Below are positions 51,208-60,713 of a DNA stretch of 64,000 nucleotides, piece after piece. The stretch is from Spongiibacter thalassae (GTDB lineage: Bacteria; Pseudomonadota; Gammaproteobacteria; Pseudomonadales; Spongiibacteraceae): positions 1 through 64,000 of the forward strand of contig NZ_JAAWWK010000003.1 of assembly GCF_012272835.1 (NCBI RefSeq), read 5' to 3'. The stretch's first letter is position 1. Every line of letters begins with the position of its first letter. The notes under the pieces are model-generated. The model made no database searches. It saw only the letters and a list, made by a program, of their open reading frames with translations, and had not been told where the DNA came from. The translations under genes and the position numbers were made by a program.

Positions 51208-51522
51208 TTACTCTTTGCTTTTGCTGGTACTGCTGCTACTGCGCCGTCGGGGGGCGGCTTTTTTGGGTTCCTTTTGGTCAGTGCTTTCGTTGCTATCTTC
51301 ACGACGGCTGGCAATGCCGCTGAGGGTTTTCAGCAGGCGAGTGGTGATATCCACGGTTTTCATCCCTTCAGACATGGCGGTTTTCGCGATTTGCTGAACC
51401 ATTTCAGTGTCGCCATCGCTGATGCGATCTTGCACTGCGCCCCATATCATTTGCATGTCTGGCAGGCCAATCAGGCGGCGCAGTTCTTCCGGCTCGATTT
51501 CCAGTTCTAAATGCACTTTCAT
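51208..51522 (-). CDS. Small conserved protein, DUF6489-like
   Basis: A 104-residue protein. The first 75 residues form a compact domain (MKVHLELEIEPEELRRLIGL, PDMQMIWGAVQDRI), matching small proteins called DUF6489 that begin MK-x-I-x-P-E-E-x-R-x-LGLPD. The last 30 residues are a Lys/Arg/Ser-rich tail (APRRRSSSSTSKSKE). It lies 33 bases upstream of the GNAT-nitrilase gene on the same strand. The charged tail might bind nucleic acid or anionic polymer. Function unknown. Confidence 0.65.
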   Translation of the reverse strand: MKVHLELEIEPEELRRLIGLPDMQMIWGAVQDRISDGDTEMVQQIAKTAMSEGMKTVDITTRLLKTLSGIASRREDSNESTDQKEPKKAAPRRRSSSSTSKSKE

Positions 51523-51602
51523 AGGTTGTTATTTCCCCTGTGTGAAAAGGACGGACAGGTTTCCCTCAATGAGGTCTTGTCCTTGGCTGTCGCGCTGAAT
51601 AG

Positions 51603-54251
51603 TCACTGCTGCAGTTGTGACAGAACATACTGCAGAATACCGCCGTAACGGAAGTATAATATTTCCTGCTGGGTATCGATTCGGCTGCGCCCGAGGACTT
51701 CGTGACGACTTCCGTCCGGGCGGGAAAATATCAGTCGCAGAAGTTGCCTGGGTGCCAGCCCGGGGTCGCAGGGAATTACATCGACTTGTTCGCTGCCGTC
51801 CAGGTCAAGCATATCGATATTGACCTCTTTGTCGAACTCGACGGGGAGTACGCCCATGCCGATCAGATTGGATCTGTGAATACGCTCGAAACTCTCGGCG
51901 ATGACCGCTTTGACACCCAACAGCAGGGTGCCCTTGGCGGCCCAGTCGCGACTTGAACCTGTACCGTACTGCTTGCCGGCAATCACAACCAAAGGCGTTT
52001 CTGCCTCCTGATATTTCATGGCGGCGTGGTAGATGCTGAGGACATCCTTGCCGTTGGGGCCGCGGGTGTAGCCGCCTTCCTTGTCAACCAAACGGTTGTT
52101 CAGGCGGGTATTGGCGAAGGTGCCGCGAAGCATGACTTCGTGGTTGCCTCGCCGCGATCCGTAGGAGTTGAATTCTGCCGGTGCGACGCCAAGGCTTTGC
52201 AGGTAATGTCCGGCCGGGCTCTCGCTGGCGATTTTTCCCGCCGGGGAGATATGGTCGGTGGTAATACTGTCGCCAAACAGGCCGAGTATGCGGCCACCGC
52301 GTAACGGCGGCATCTCCTCACCCCGGTCGCCGGGTTGATCGAAAAATCCGGGGCAGCGTATGTAGGTGCTGTCTTCCTGCCAATTGTAGGTGTCGCCACT
52401 GACGGTTTCGAGCTTTTGCCATTCCTCCGTGCCATTGAGCAGGCCCTGATAGGCCTCACGATACATGGTGCCGCTGACAATTTTACGAATCTCGTGGATT
52501 TCACTATTACTGGGCCACAGATCCTTCAAGTAAACCTTGTTGCCCTTGTTATCCTCGGCGATGGGGTCGTTTTGCAGGTCGATAATGGTGGTGCCAGCCA
52601 AAGCATAGGCCACAACCAGCGGGGGAGATGCCAGCCAGCTGGTTTTGACCTGAGGGTGTATGCGTCCATCGAAATTACGATTGCCGGACAGCAGGGCGGA
52701 TGCCACCATATCGTTGTCATCAATGGCCTTGGATACCGGTTCCGGCAATGGGCCGGAGTTGCCGATACAGGTGGTGCAGCCGAAGCCGACAATGTCAAAG
52801 CCGAGGGAGTCCAGGTCTTCCTGCAGGCCGCTGTCGCTCAAGTACTGGCTGACAACCTTGGAACCGGGGGCAAGGGAGGTTTTTACCCAGGGCTTAACCC
52901 GCAGCCCCCTGGCTCTCGCTTTCCGCGCCACCAGTCCGGCGGCGATCATTACATCGGGGTTGGAGGTGTTCGTGCAACTGGTGATGGCGGCGATGACCAC
53001 ATCGCCGTGGTGCAGGCGCTCGCCCATATCCGGAATGCCGGCGTAGTCATCGACGGTCTTACCCTTTTCCGCCAGGTACTCGCGCATGACCTTACCGAGG
53101 TCGCCCAGGGCAACCCGGTCTTGGGGGCGGCTGGGGCCTGCCAAGCTGGGCTCGACGGTGTCGAGGGCAAGGCTGACCTGATGGCTGAATACAGGTTGGT
53201 CACCGGGCTCTCGCCACAGTCCCTGTTGCTGGCAGTATGCCTTGGTCAGCGCAATGGTGTCGGCGTCCCGCCCCGACAGTTTCATATAGGCGAGGGTGGC
53301 ATCATCAACCGGGAAGAAACCACAGGTTGCGCCGTACTCCGGGGCCATATTGGCGATGGTGGCGCGGTCGGCGACACTGAGTTCGGCGAGGCCGTCGCCA
53401 AAAAACTCGACAAATTTGCCGACTACACCCTCGCGACGAAGAATCTGCACGACCGTCAGCACCAGGTCGGTTGCGGTCACTCCCTCTTTCAAACCGCCCT
53501 TGAGTTCAAATCCGACCACGTCCGGCAGCATCATTGAGTAGGGTTGGCCAAGCAGGGCAGCCTCGGCTTCAATGCCACCTACGCCCCAGCCAAGCACGCC
53601 CAGGCCGTTAACCATAGGGGTGTGACTGTCGGTGCCCAGTACGGTGTCGGGGTAGGCGAGCAGGCCATCACCGTCTTCGCGGCACCAGACGACCTTGGCG
53701 AGGTATTCCAGGTTGACTTGATGGCATATGCCGGTGCCAGGTGGCACGACATTAAAATTGCTAAAGGCTGATTGTCCCCATTTTAAAAAGCGATAGCGCT
53801 CGACATTGCGCTCCATCTCCTTGGCGACGTTTTCCTTGAAGGCCAGTGCCGAGCCAAACTGATCAACGGTCACCGAATGGTCAATGACGAGGTCTACCGG
53901 GATTTGCGGGTTGATGAGCGATACATCGCCACCTTGCCTGGCAACGGCGTCGCGCATGGCCGCCAAATCAACAATTGCCGGGACGCCGGTAAAGTCCTGC
54001 ATAAGTACTCGTGCGGGGGAGAAATTCAGGTCCTGGCCGCCGGTGGCGGTGTCGGTCCAGTCGAGCAGGGCCTGGATCACGCCGTCATCAACGTTTTGTC
54101 CGTCGTAGTGGCGTAGCTGATTTTCCAGCAGGATTTTGAGCGACTTGGGGAGACGCTTGACCCGCTCGTCTGCCAATTTGTCCAAAGCGTAATAGCGATA
54201 ACGCTTGCCGTTGCTCTCCAGCTCGGATACCCACGACACCTGCGAATTCAT
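51603..54251 (-). CDS. acnA: Aconitate hydratase A
   Basis: An 882-residue [4Fe-4S] aconitase of the AcnA/IRP type, interconverting citrate and isocitrate in the TCA cycle. Cluster cysteines are in AAITSCTNTSNPD and FGCTTCIGNSGP. The swivel domain contains GKQYGTGSSRDWAAKGT and SFERIHRSNLIGMGVLP. Length fits the family. A strong AAGGAG site precedes the ATG at 54251. No prpB/prpC or regulator is adjacent, so it appears to be the general aconitase. Confidence 0.96.
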   Translation of the reverse strand: MNSQVSWVSELESNGKRYRYYALDKLADERVKRLPKSLKILLENQLRHYDGQNVDDGVIQALLDWTDTATGGQDLNFSPARVLMQDFTGVPAIVDLAAMRDAVARQGGDVSLINPQIPVDLVIDHSVTVDQFGSALAFKENVAKEMERNVERYRFLKWGQSAFSNFNVVPPGTGICHQVNLEYLAKVVWCREDGDGLLAYPDTVLGTDSHTPMVNGLGVLGWGVGGIEAEAALLGQPYSMMLPDVVGFELKGGLKEGVTATDLVLTVVQILRREGVVGKFVEFFGDGLAELSVADRATIANMAPEYGATCGFFPVDDATLAYMKLSGRDADTIALTKAYCQQQGLWREPGDQPVFSHQVSLALDTVEPSLAGPSRPQDRVALGDLGKVMREYLAEKGKTVDDYAGIPDMGERLHHGDVVIAAITSCTNTSNPDVMIAAGLVARKARARGLRVKPWVKTSLAPGSKVVSQYLSDSGLQEDLDSLGFDIVGFGCTTCIGNSGPLPEPVSKAIDDNDMVASALLSGNRNFDGRIHPQVKTSWLASPPLVVAYALAGTTIIDLQNDPIAEDNKGNKVYLKDLWPSNSEIHEIRKIVSGTMYREAYQGLLNGTEEWQKLETVSGDTYNWQEDSTYIRCPGFFDQPGDRGEEMPPLRGGRILGLFGDSITTDHISPAGKIASESPAGHYLQSLGVAPAEFNSYGSRRGNHEVMLRGTFANTRLNNRLVDKEGGYTRGPNGKDVLSIYHAAMKYQEAETPLVVIAGKQYGTGSSRDWAAKGTLLLGVKAVIAESFERIHRSNLIGMGVLPVEFDKEVNIDMLDLDGSEQVDVIPCDPGLAPRQLLRLIFSRPDGSRHEVLGRSRIDTQQEILYFRYGGILQYVLSQLQQ

Positions 54252-54395
54252 GAAAGACTCCTTTTGGTAAACGCGAACGAACCTGATATCTACACTAGCA
54301 CATGCGTGCCGACTTGAAAGTGCTGGCAGGTAATTCCTCTACCGCAATAGTTAAGAGGCAGCTCTGTACTCGCCTCTATGACCGCAACTTTTGTC

Positions 54396-54641
54396 TCAAG
54401 TGCGGGGAGGCGTGTTGCTCTTGCAGTCGAGGGAGCGAATAAACAGGGCTTCGACCTTTTGTCTCGCCCAGGGCGTTTTGCGCAGGAATTTCAGGCTGGA
54501 GGAAATGCTCGGGTCTGAGGTAAAACATTTGATGCGGATGCGGCGGCCCAACTCCTCCCAGCCATAGGTGTCGACGAGTTGTTTGAGAATGGCCTCCAGT
54601 GTTTGGCCGTGCAGTGGGTCGCGGTTGCCAGTTTGATGCAT
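54396..54641 (-). CDS. VF530-family (DUF2132) DNA-binding-type protein
   Basis: An 81-residue protein starting [20 protein letters not shown]. The conserved core is [30 protein letters not shown], followed by [13 protein letters not shown], as in the VF530 family from Vibrio and Pseudomonas, a small helical protein with a putative DNA-binding role. ATG 54641 is chosen with an AGGA site. It is divergent from rsmJ. Confidence 0.85.
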   Translation of the reverse strand: MHQTGNRDPLHGQTLEAILKQLVDTYGWEELGRRIRIKCFTSDPSISSSLKFLRKTPWARQKVEALFIRSLDCKSNTPPRT

Positions 54642-54760
54642 AGGTGTCCTGCTGTTGACAATAAGGGGGTAGCGGGACCAGATCGTAGCACCTGTTACCG
54701 CCCTTGTGTTTGGTGATTGTAGCGGTCGGGGGTACAATTCGCTAAACCCTCCGCCGTATA

Positions 54761-55543
54761 GTGACCACGACCTTGACCTTGTCTGCCCAGCCTTCCGACC
54801 CCCTGGTTGTCGTCAACGGACCGTTGTCTGAGGCCTTGGCCCAGCGTCTTGGTCTGCGAACAGTAGAGGATTTCACTGAGCAACCCGGTCAGCAATACGT
54901 GTTCTATCGTGATGGCACCCTTTATCTGGGCCTCGCGCCGAGTCAGCGAGAGCACCCGGTCTGTGTCGATTTTGCCGAGCAGCATCGTCGCCGTCATCGG
55001 GGCAAAGAGCTGTTGCTGAAGGCGGTTGGCGGTCGGCGTACCGGGCTGCGCATTGTGGATACCACCGCGGGTCTGGGGCGGGACAGCTTACTGTTGGCGA
55101 GCTACGGCGCCGAGGTGACCCTGTGTGAGCGCGAGCCGGTGGTGGCGGAAATGCTGGCGGACGGACTGCGGCGGGGCTTGCAGCAAGCCGAGGTCGCCGA
55201 GTTTGTGGCGCGGATGCGACTGGTGCCGGGGCCAGCCAGTGCCTACCTGCGGGCGATTCCTGAAGCCGACCGGCCTGATGTTATCTATCTGGACCCAATG
55301 TTCCCTGACTCGGGCAAATCCGCCCAGGTTAAAAAGGAAATGCGCTTGTTCCACAGTTTGGTGGGACGTGATGAAGACGATGGGGTGTTATTGCAGGAAG
55401 CGCTGGATTGTGCGAAGCACCGGGTAGTGGTGAAGCGCGCGCCCCGATCAGCCGCGCTCTCTGGTCCCCGACCGCAATTTGCGGTGCAGGGCAAGGCGGT
55501 GCGCTTCGATGTTTACCCGCTGAAGGCCTTTCCCAAGGGCTAG
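54761..55543 (+). CDS. rsmJ: 16S rRNA (guanine1516-N2)-methyltransferase RsmJ
   Basis: A 260-residue SAM methyltransferase. Family hallmarks are [16 protein letters not shown], the SAM loop [21 protein letters not shown], the catalytic [14 protein letters not shown] and VVVKRAP. It methylates G1516 of 16S rRNA in E. coli. The start is GTG 54761. It converges with dapE (2 bases between the stops). Confidence 0.93.
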   Translation: MTTTLTLSAQPSDPLVVVNGPLSEALAQRLGLRTVEDFTEQPGQQYVFYRDGTLYLGLAPSQREHPVCVDFAEQHRRRHRGKELLLKAVGGRRTGLRIVDTTAGLGRDSLLLASYGAEVTLCEREPVVAEMLADGLRRGLQQAEVAEFVARMRLVPGPASAYLRAIPEADRPDVIYLDPMFPDSGKSAQVKKEMRLFHSLVGRDEDDGVLLQEALDCAKHRVVVKRAPRSAALSGPRPQFAVQGKAVRFDVYPLKAFPKG

Positions 55544-55545
55544 GC

Positions 55546-56691
55546 TCAGCTGAACAGTCGCTGTAACATTTTTTCGTAGATATCACTCAGCGTGTCCAGG
55601 TCCGCGGCGCGCACACACTCATCAACTTTATGTATCGTCGCGTTGACGGGCCCCAGCTCAACCACCTGTGCACCGGTTGGTGCGATAAATCGCCCATCGG
55701 AGGTGCCCCCTGCGGTGGATAGCTCTGTTTCCCGGCCGGTAACGGTGCGCACGGCATCCTGTACCGCTTCTACCAGCGGACCTTCGGCGGTGAGGAAGGG
55801 CTGGCCGCTAAGGTTCCAGTCGATGCTGTAGTCGAGCTTGTAAGTGTCGAGAATATCACGGGTGCGTTGCTGGAGAATGTCGGCGGTCAATTCGGTGGAA
55901 AAGCGAAAATTGAAGACAACGTCCAATTCTCCGGGAATAACGTTGGTGGCGCCGGTGCCGCCGTTGATATTGGAAATCTGAAATGAGGTGGCGGGGAAAA
56001 AATCGTTGCCGTTATCCCACTGTTCCGCCGCCAGGGCTGCCAGTGCCGGCGCCGCCAGATGGATCGGGTTTTTCGCCAGGTGGGGATAGGCCACGTGACC
56101 CTGTACACCGCGTACGGTGAGTACCGCGCCCAGCGATCCGCGGCGGCCGTTTTTGATAATGTCGCCCACCTGTTCGGTGGAAGAGGGTTCGCCGACAAGA
56201 CACCAGTCTATTTTTTCGCCGCGCTCTTCGAGCCATTCCACCACTTTTACTGTGCCGTTTTTGGCCGGACCTTCTTCGTCGCTGGTAATCAAAAAAGCGA
56301 TGCGACCATTGTGGCCGGGATTGTCGGCGACAAAGCGCTCACAGGCGGTGACCATCGCTGCGAGGCTGCCCTTCATATCTGCCGCGCCCCGGCCGCGAAG
56401 CATGCCATCTGAAATTTCCGGCGTGAAAGGTGGGGTCTGCCATTGGTCTTCCGGGCCGGTGGGGACCACATCGGTGTGGCCGGCGAAGCAGAGCAGGGGA
56501 CCGCTGTCACCCCGTACGGCCCAGAAATTATCGACCTCACCAAAGCGCAGAGGTGTGCACTCGAAGCCGATGGCACTCAGCCGCGACATCATCAGCGCCT
56601 GGCAACCGTCGTCCTCCGGGGTAACCGAACGTCGCGCCATCAGGTCGATGGACAGTTGCAAGGTGGGGCTCAAGGTACTGCTGTGGTTCAT
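55546..56691 (-). CDS. dapE: Succinyl-diaminopimelate desuccinylase
   Basis: A 381-residue M20-type dinuclear zinc hydrolase that makes LL-diaminopimelate in lysine and cell-wall synthesis. Metal ligands: [13 protein letters not shown] (His, about 69), [10 protein letters not shown] (Asp, about 102), the catalytic base region [19 protein letters not shown] and the C-terminal TIHKVDECV. The dimer domain is at about 180-295. Length is typical (E. coli 375). ATG 56691 is the only likely start. Confidence 0.95.
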   Translation of the reverse strand: MNHSSTLSPTLQLSIDLMARRSVTPEDDGCQALMMSRLSAIGFECTPLRFGEVDNFWAVRGDSGPLLCFAGHTDVVPTGPEDQWQTPPFTPEISDGMLRGRGAADMKGSLAAMVTACERFVADNPGHNGRIAFLITSDEEGPAKNGTVKVVEWLEERGEKIDWCLVGEPSSTEQVGDIIKNGRRGSLGAVLTVRGVQGHVAYPHLAKNPIHLAAPALAALAAEQWDNGNDFFPATSFQISNINGGTGATNVIPGELDVVFNFRFSTELTADILQQRTRDILDTYKLDYSIDWNLSGQPFLTAEGPLVEAVQDAVRTVTGRETELSTAGGTSDGRFIAPTGAQVVELGPVNATIHKVDECVRAADLDTLSDIYEKMLQRLFS

Positions 56692-56910
56692 GGTTGTCGG
56701 CTCTGTGCGATAAAAGCCGCCATTTTATCAGAGAATGCCCTGCAGTTTGTGTCCGGCTTGGATGAAGTCGAGTCAAGCGGTGGGGCGTTGACCTTTGCAC
56801 TCATTGCCGGTGTCGGTGAGTGGAATTGTCAATGAGGTAGCGCGGGTGGCTGGGTAAGATCAGGGTCTGCACTTGGGTCGCCCTTAAACAGCAAATAAGG
56901 AGAAGGGAAA

Positions 56911-58527
56911 ATGGCTGTGGATTTGGATATTGCCAGCGCTGCCGCGCAATTTGACTATGCCGATCAGGACATTCCGCAGCGCCTGCGTCACTGGGCGCGG
57001 GTCAGGCCAGACCATCCGTTTATGATCTGGGAACCCCACAATGGTGAAGACCTGCGCTGGACCTATGAGGAGTTTGACGAGCAGACCAGCCGTATTGCCG
57101 CCGGACTTTACGCCAAAGGTGTGCGCAAACACGACAAGGTGATGATCCATGCGGAGAATTGTCCGGAAATGGTGCTGGCCTGGTACGCCTGCGCCAAGCT
57201 GGGTGCGGTGGGCGTAACCACCAATACCCGCTGCGTTGGCGGCGAAATTGAATACTTTGCCAGCCACACTGAGGCGGTGGGGGTGATCACCCAGCCCAGG
57301 TTTGTCGACCAAATTCGTCAACATGCCAAGGGCGCTGGCTGGATTGTAGTGACCAAGGACAATTCCGGTGAATTGCCGGATACCCCGGTTGCCGGTGATG
57401 TTGATGACTTTGACAGTCTCTATGGCGATGCCAGCAGCGTTCCCGAGCGGCCCGCTGAGCCTATGTTGCCTGCGGGTATCATGTTTACCTCTGGCACGAC
57501 GTCGCTGCCCAAGGCCGTGGTGCACACCCATGCCAATGCCCTTTGGTCGGGTACCTCCGGTGCCAGCAGCATGGGTATGGATGGCGACAGCGTATACCTC
57601 GGCTTTCTGCCCTTTTTCCATGTTAACTGCCAGAGTTGGGCGTTCTGGGGGGCGCTGGGTGTCGGGGGGACGGCTGTACTGCAGCCCAAATTCTCCGCCA
57701 GCCGCTTCTGGAAAGTAGTGGAAAAGCATCAGGTCACCCATAGCTCGATGATCCCCTTTGTATTCAAGGCCATTGCCATGGAGGCGGTGCCCGAGCAGCA
57801 CAGTCTGAAAGTGATGCCTATGGGGATCATTTGGAAGGAAATTGCCGGTTGGTTGAAAGCGCAGCCCTTTGCCAGCTGGGGTATGACGGAAACGGTAACC
57901 CATGCCACGCGCAGCGATTTTATCCACGACTGGCCACAGGGCAGCATTGGCAAACCGACACCGGGCTACCATCTGGCGGTGGTCAACCCCGAAACCGGAG
58001 AACCTTGTCGGCAGGGGGAAATCGGTGAGCTGTGGGTACACGGTGTACGGGGCGTAAACCTGTTCCTGGAGTACTACAAAAATCCCGAGGCGATGGCGAA
58101 ATCCTTTACCCCCAATGGCTGGTTTAAAACGGGTGATATGGTGCATGTGGGCGAGGAGGGGAACTTCTACTTCAGTGACCGTGATAAAGATGCGTTGAAG
58201 GTCGGTGGTGAAAATGTTTCGGCGCGACAGGTAGAGGAAGTGTGCATGCAGGTGCCCGGTGGTGGCATCGGTGAGGTGGCTGTTGTTGCCCGCTCCCACG
58301 ATATGTTGGACATGGTGCCGGTGGCTTTTGTGATAAAAGGTTGGGGCGCTCCAGAGGACGATGCGGCTTTCGCCGACACGATCATCACTCATTGCAAGGC
58401 GAATCTGGCAGACTTCAAGGTGCCCCGGGCGGTGTATTTTGTCGACGACTTTCCCCGTGCGACGCTGGAGAAAGTGGCCAAAAACCACCTGCGGGAGATG
58501 GCAGAGGCCATGCCGCCTTTGGGCTGA
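56911..58527 (+). CDS. AMP-dependent fatty-acyl-CoA synthetase (ligase)
   Basis: A 538-residue acyl-CoA ligase of the ANL family. ATP-binding P-loop MFTSGTTSLPKAVVHTHAN, A5-type ASWGMTETV, A7-type FKTGDMVHVGEEGNFYFSDR, and KVGGENVSARQVEEV with the C-terminal lysine at about 518 in TLEKVAKNHLR. It activates a carboxylic acid to its CoA ester. Length and motif variants resemble medium/long-chain and methylthiopropionate-type ligases; the substrate is unknown. AAGGAGAAGGG precedes the ATG. It stands alone and is followed by a hairpin at 58535. Confidence 0.88.
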   Translation: MAVDLDIASAAAQFDYADQDIPQRLRHWARVRPDHPFMIWEPHNGEDLRWTYEEFDEQTSRIAAGLYAKGVRKHDKVMIHAENCPEMVLAWYACAKLGAVGVTTNTRCVGGEIEYFASHTEAVGVITQPRFVDQIRQHAKGAGWIVVTKDNSGELPDTPVAGDVDDFDSLYGDASSVPERPAEPMLPAGIMFTSGTTSLPKAVVHTHANALWSGTSGASSMGMDGDSVYLGFLPFFHVNCQSWAFWGALGVGGTAVLQPKFSASRFWKVVEKHQVTHSSMIPFVFKAIAMEAVPEQHSLKVMPMGIIWKEIAGWLKAQPFASWGMTETVTHATRSDFIHDWPQGSIGKPTPGYHLAVVNPETGEPCRQGEIGELWVHGVRGVNLFLEYYKNPEAMAKSFTPNGWFKTGDMVHVGEEGNFYFSDRDKDALKVGGENVSARQVEEVCMQVPGGGIGEVAVVARSHDMLDMVPVAFVIKGWGAPEDDAAFADTIITHCKANLADFKVPRAVYFVDDFPRATLEKVAKNHLREMAEAMPPLG

Positions 58528-58534
58528 CACGAAC

Positions 58535-58558
58535 AGGCGGTCAATGATTTGACCGCCT
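58535..58558 (+). terminator. Stem-loop after the acyl-CoA synthetase gene
   Basis: AGGCGGTCAA / TTGACCGCCT, 10 perfect base pairs with a TGAT loop, 8 bases past the stop. There is no T run, so it may be a weak or Rho-aided terminator. Confidence 0.55.
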
Positions 58559-58713
58559 CAGCATTGTCATAAATCTATCCTTATTCTGTCATCAGTGCTG
58601 CGTAGCATTCCTGTTGCCGATGTGGCAGGAGGCCCTCGGCACCATTTTCCCATCCATTGTTTGCCGTGGTTGGGTCAAAAATATTGCTGATTTCAGAGTT
58701 AAGGAATTTCTGT

Positions 58714-58902
58714 ATGAACCGCTATACGAGACAGGTCGCCTCACATTCGCAGTCATACCAACAGGGCCTTCGCGCGGAAATCTCGCGTCAGGTCGCCGAG
58801 TTTCTTTCCCGGGGTGGACAAATCGAGCAGCTGTCAGGCCCGAAGTTTACGCCGCCAAAATCGGTCAAAATAAACAGCTCGGTACTTGTAGACGTGCTGT
58901 GA
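58714..58902 (+). CDS. Small conserved protein of unknown function
   Basis: A 62-residue protein from ATG 58714, with AAGGA 8 bases before it; an upstream in-frame start at 58657 has no site. The middle contains ISRQVAEFLSRGGQIEQL, a pattern seen in several short gammaproteobacterial proteins near their N- or C-terminus. A basic Ser/Gln-rich N-terminus and the PPKSVK tail suggest a soluble, possibly nucleic-acid-associated peptide. No function is known to me. Confidence 0.55.
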   Translation: MNRYTRQVASHSQSYQQGLRAEISRQVAEFLSRGGQIEQLSGPKFTPPKSVKINSSVLVDVL

Positions 58903-58918
58903 CAGAATAATATTCAGT

Positions 58919-59392
58919 TTAGTCCTGTTCGGCTTGCCACTCTGAAAAGGGGTGCTTGCTCAAATTGGAATTGTAATAGCGGGCATCGTTGCTGACCTCC
59001 GTGCCCAGCCATTCGGGGCGGAGGAATGATTGATGCTCGCTGCTGAGTTCAATTTCCGCCACCACCAGCCCCGCATTTGCACCGGTAAATTCATCGACCT
59101 CCCAGCATAGTTCTCCTGCGGGAATTCGGTAACGTTGCTTGTCGATAATGGGGCCGTCGCACAGAGTTAGCAGGTGTTCAGCGTCAGCAAGCGGAATACT
59201 GTATTCAAACTCGGCACGGCGAATGCCGATGGTTTTTCCCTTCACTGTGAGAAAGCCACTGTCATCGGCAATACGAACCCGCACGCACCGCTCCGGGTCT
59301 CGATTCAGATAGCCCTGCACAAGCCGCTGGGGCTGCCCCTGTCGCCAGCCGTCGCCCGTGACCAGAAATTTTCGCTCTATTTCATCAGCCAT
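58919..59392 (-). CDS. CYTH-domain protein (triphosphate tunnel fold)
   Basis: A 157-residue protein starting MADEIERKFLV, the ExExK signature of the CYTH/TTM superfamily, followed by QGYLNRDPERCVRVRI and an acidic metal-binding segment (WEVDEFTGANAGLVVAEIEL). Bacterial members hydrolyse inorganic triphosphate or act as class IV adenylate cyclases; simple short forms like this are usually triphosphatases. ATG 59392 places ExExK at the exact N-terminus; the earlier in-frame start at 59455 is not needed. It lies 16 bases downstream of the small DUF gene on the same strand. Confidence 0.88.
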   Translation of the reverse strand: MADEIERKFLVTGDGWRQGQPQRLVQGYLNRDPERCVRVRIADDSGFLTVKGKTIGIRRAEFEYSIPLADAEHLLTLCDGPIIDKQRYRIPAGELCWEVDEFTGANAGLVVAEIELSSEHQSFLRPEWLGTEVSNDARYYNSNLSKHPFSEWQAEQD

Positions 59393-59408
59393 ACTGTGAC
59401 ACCGTATT

Positions 59409-59711
59409 TCAATGTGCCCGAAAGCGGGCGCGATAGGCGTCTTCAGCCATGGCATAGACGCGGGAAAGGGGAAGATTTATCGACTGCGCCGACAAGGCAT
59501 TTTGCACCTGCTGACGAAGGTCTGCAGACGCCATTGCCGCGCTCTGCTCGTCATCGAAAATTAAATACACTTCGAGACTGGCGGGAAAGTGGCGATAGTC
59601 AACGTGGTGGGTCAACCAACGAAATTGGGCATGGCTGTCCAAGGCATTTTCGCAGAGCGCGTGCAGCGTCGATACGATAAGCTGTTCTCGCTTTTTGTCG
59701 GATTTTTTCAT
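59409..59711 (-). CDS. Small conserved protein of unknown function
   Basis: A 100-residue protein from ATG 59711 (MKKSDKKREQLIVSTLHALC). Pseudomonads and relatives have proteins with the same opening and the segment FRWLTHHVDYRHFPASLEV, always annotated as hypothetical. It is soluble and mixed alpha/beta, without signal peptide. It is probably co-transcribed with the CYTH gene. Function unknown. Confidence 0.7.
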   Translation of the reverse strand: MKKSDKKREQLIVSTLHALCENALDSHAQFRWLTHHVDYRHFPASLEVYLIFDDEQSAAMASADLRQQVQNALSAQSINLPLSRVYAMAEDAYRARFRAH

Positions 59712-59783
59712 TTGGTCATTTTCGCATAGCCGGGGCGTCGGCGACACTGCCCCAGTCAGGGCGGGTTAACTGAGGAGCATATT

Positions 59784-60137
59784 GTGCATAAACACGAAAA
59801 GCTGAATTACGTTGAGTTCCCCGCCAGGGATATCGCAGCGACCAAGGCGTTTTTTGAGGCAGTGTTTGGTTGGCATTTTGTTGACTATGGCCCGGATTAT
59901 GCCGCCTTTGGCAATGAAGGGCTGGAAGGAGGCTTTTATCGTGCAGAGCTTGCTGGCAGCGTCGAAGAAGGTGGTGCATTACTGGTGTTTTACAGCAGTG
60001 ATCTGAGCGCTACGCAGGCAAAGGTCGAGGCCGCAGGTGGGACGATTAAGCGTGAGGTCTATGAATTCCCCGGCGGTCGCCGCTTCCACTTTTGCGAACC
60101 CAGCGGCAATGAATTTGCCGTGTGGTCCGAGCGCTGA
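59784..60137 (+). CDS. VOC-superfamily protein
   Basis: A 117-residue protein with one VOC repeat pair. Elements: KLNYVEFPARDIAATKAFFE, the GW-HFVDYGPDYAAF strand and the C-terminal PGGRRFHFCEPSGNEFAVW. Metal ligands at the usual positions appear only partly conserved (E in YVEFPA, H in RFHFCEPS, E in GNEFAV), so it may be an enzyme or a binding protein. The start is GTG 59784 with a GAGGAG site 7 bases before. It is divergent from the small protein at 59409-59711 and converges on the DUF1499 lipoprotein gene (1 base between). Confidence 0.8.
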   Translation: MHKHEKLNYVEFPARDIAATKAFFEAVFGWHFVDYGPDYAAFGNEGLEGGFYRAELAGSVEEGGALLVFYSSDLSATQAKVEAAGGTIKREVYEFPGGRRFHFCEPSGNEFAVWSER

Positions 60138-60138
60138 A

Positions 60139-60600
60139 TTATCGCGCTGGCTCAAGTATTGGCGTGGCGGCGAAGCGGCGCAAATACGCCAGGCGGATAT
60201 TTTCAATACGCTGACGATTGACCTGAAAGTCGTAATAGCCGATGCGTGCGGCGCTGCGTATATCCACCCGTTGCAGGCAGGGCTGATACAACAACTGAAC
60301 ATCGTCCCGGTAGCCCATTATTGCGCTGCGCTGTTCAACGTGAAGGTAGTGCTTCGCCTGAGCGATTACCTTGGTGCGGGGAAGGTCGATGAGCAGTTGC
60401 TGAAGATACTGCCATTGGAATTCATTGTGCACGGCGAAGGGGGCAATATGGCTGTCCGGCTCGGCGCTTTGACTGGAAACACAGCGGGGCGCTTCGGGGC
60501 AGGGCGGAAGTTCCCGGGTGATGTGGGTATCGAAGGTGGGCACCGCGCCGCAACCGGTAAGTATTGCCAAAGCGAGCAGTAATCCTGAACGTTGGCGCAT
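60139..60600 (-). CDS. DUF1499 lipoprotein
   Basis: A 153-residue lipoprotein: signal sequence MRQRSGLLLALAILTGC with lipobox LTGC, then a DUF1499 domain (CPEAPRCVSSQ, HYLHVEQRSAIMGYRDDVQL, DIRSAARIGYYDFQVNRQRI). DUF1499 proteins are widespread, often lipid-anchored, with unknown function. ATG 60600 is chosen to place the lipobox correctly. The gene is convergent with the VOC gene and divergent from the transglutaminase gene. Confidence 0.88.
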   Translation of the reverse strand: MRQRSGLLLALAILTGCGAVPTFDTHITRELPPCPEAPRCVSSQSAEPDSHIAPFAVHNEFQWQYLQQLLIDLPRTKVIAQAKHYLHVEQRSAIMGYRDDVQLLYQPCLQRVDIRSAARIGYYDFQVNRQRIENIRLAYLRRFAATPILEPAR

Positions 60601-60713
60601 AAGGCTCTCCACGAGTTTTGCCGAAGAGATAAACGGCGAATATATGCGCTTCTACGCTATGGCCTGTAGATAGGATTTTTCCCGGCGCAAGGACTTCGTC
60701 CAACTGTTATTCT

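Noticed and set aside
56884-58530. Long open frame (548 codons) antisense to the acyl-CoA synthetase
   Set aside because: It mirrors a gene with all ANL motifs and a strong ribosome site. The antisense product has a low-complexity, His/Gly/Arg-rich composition typical of shadow frames.
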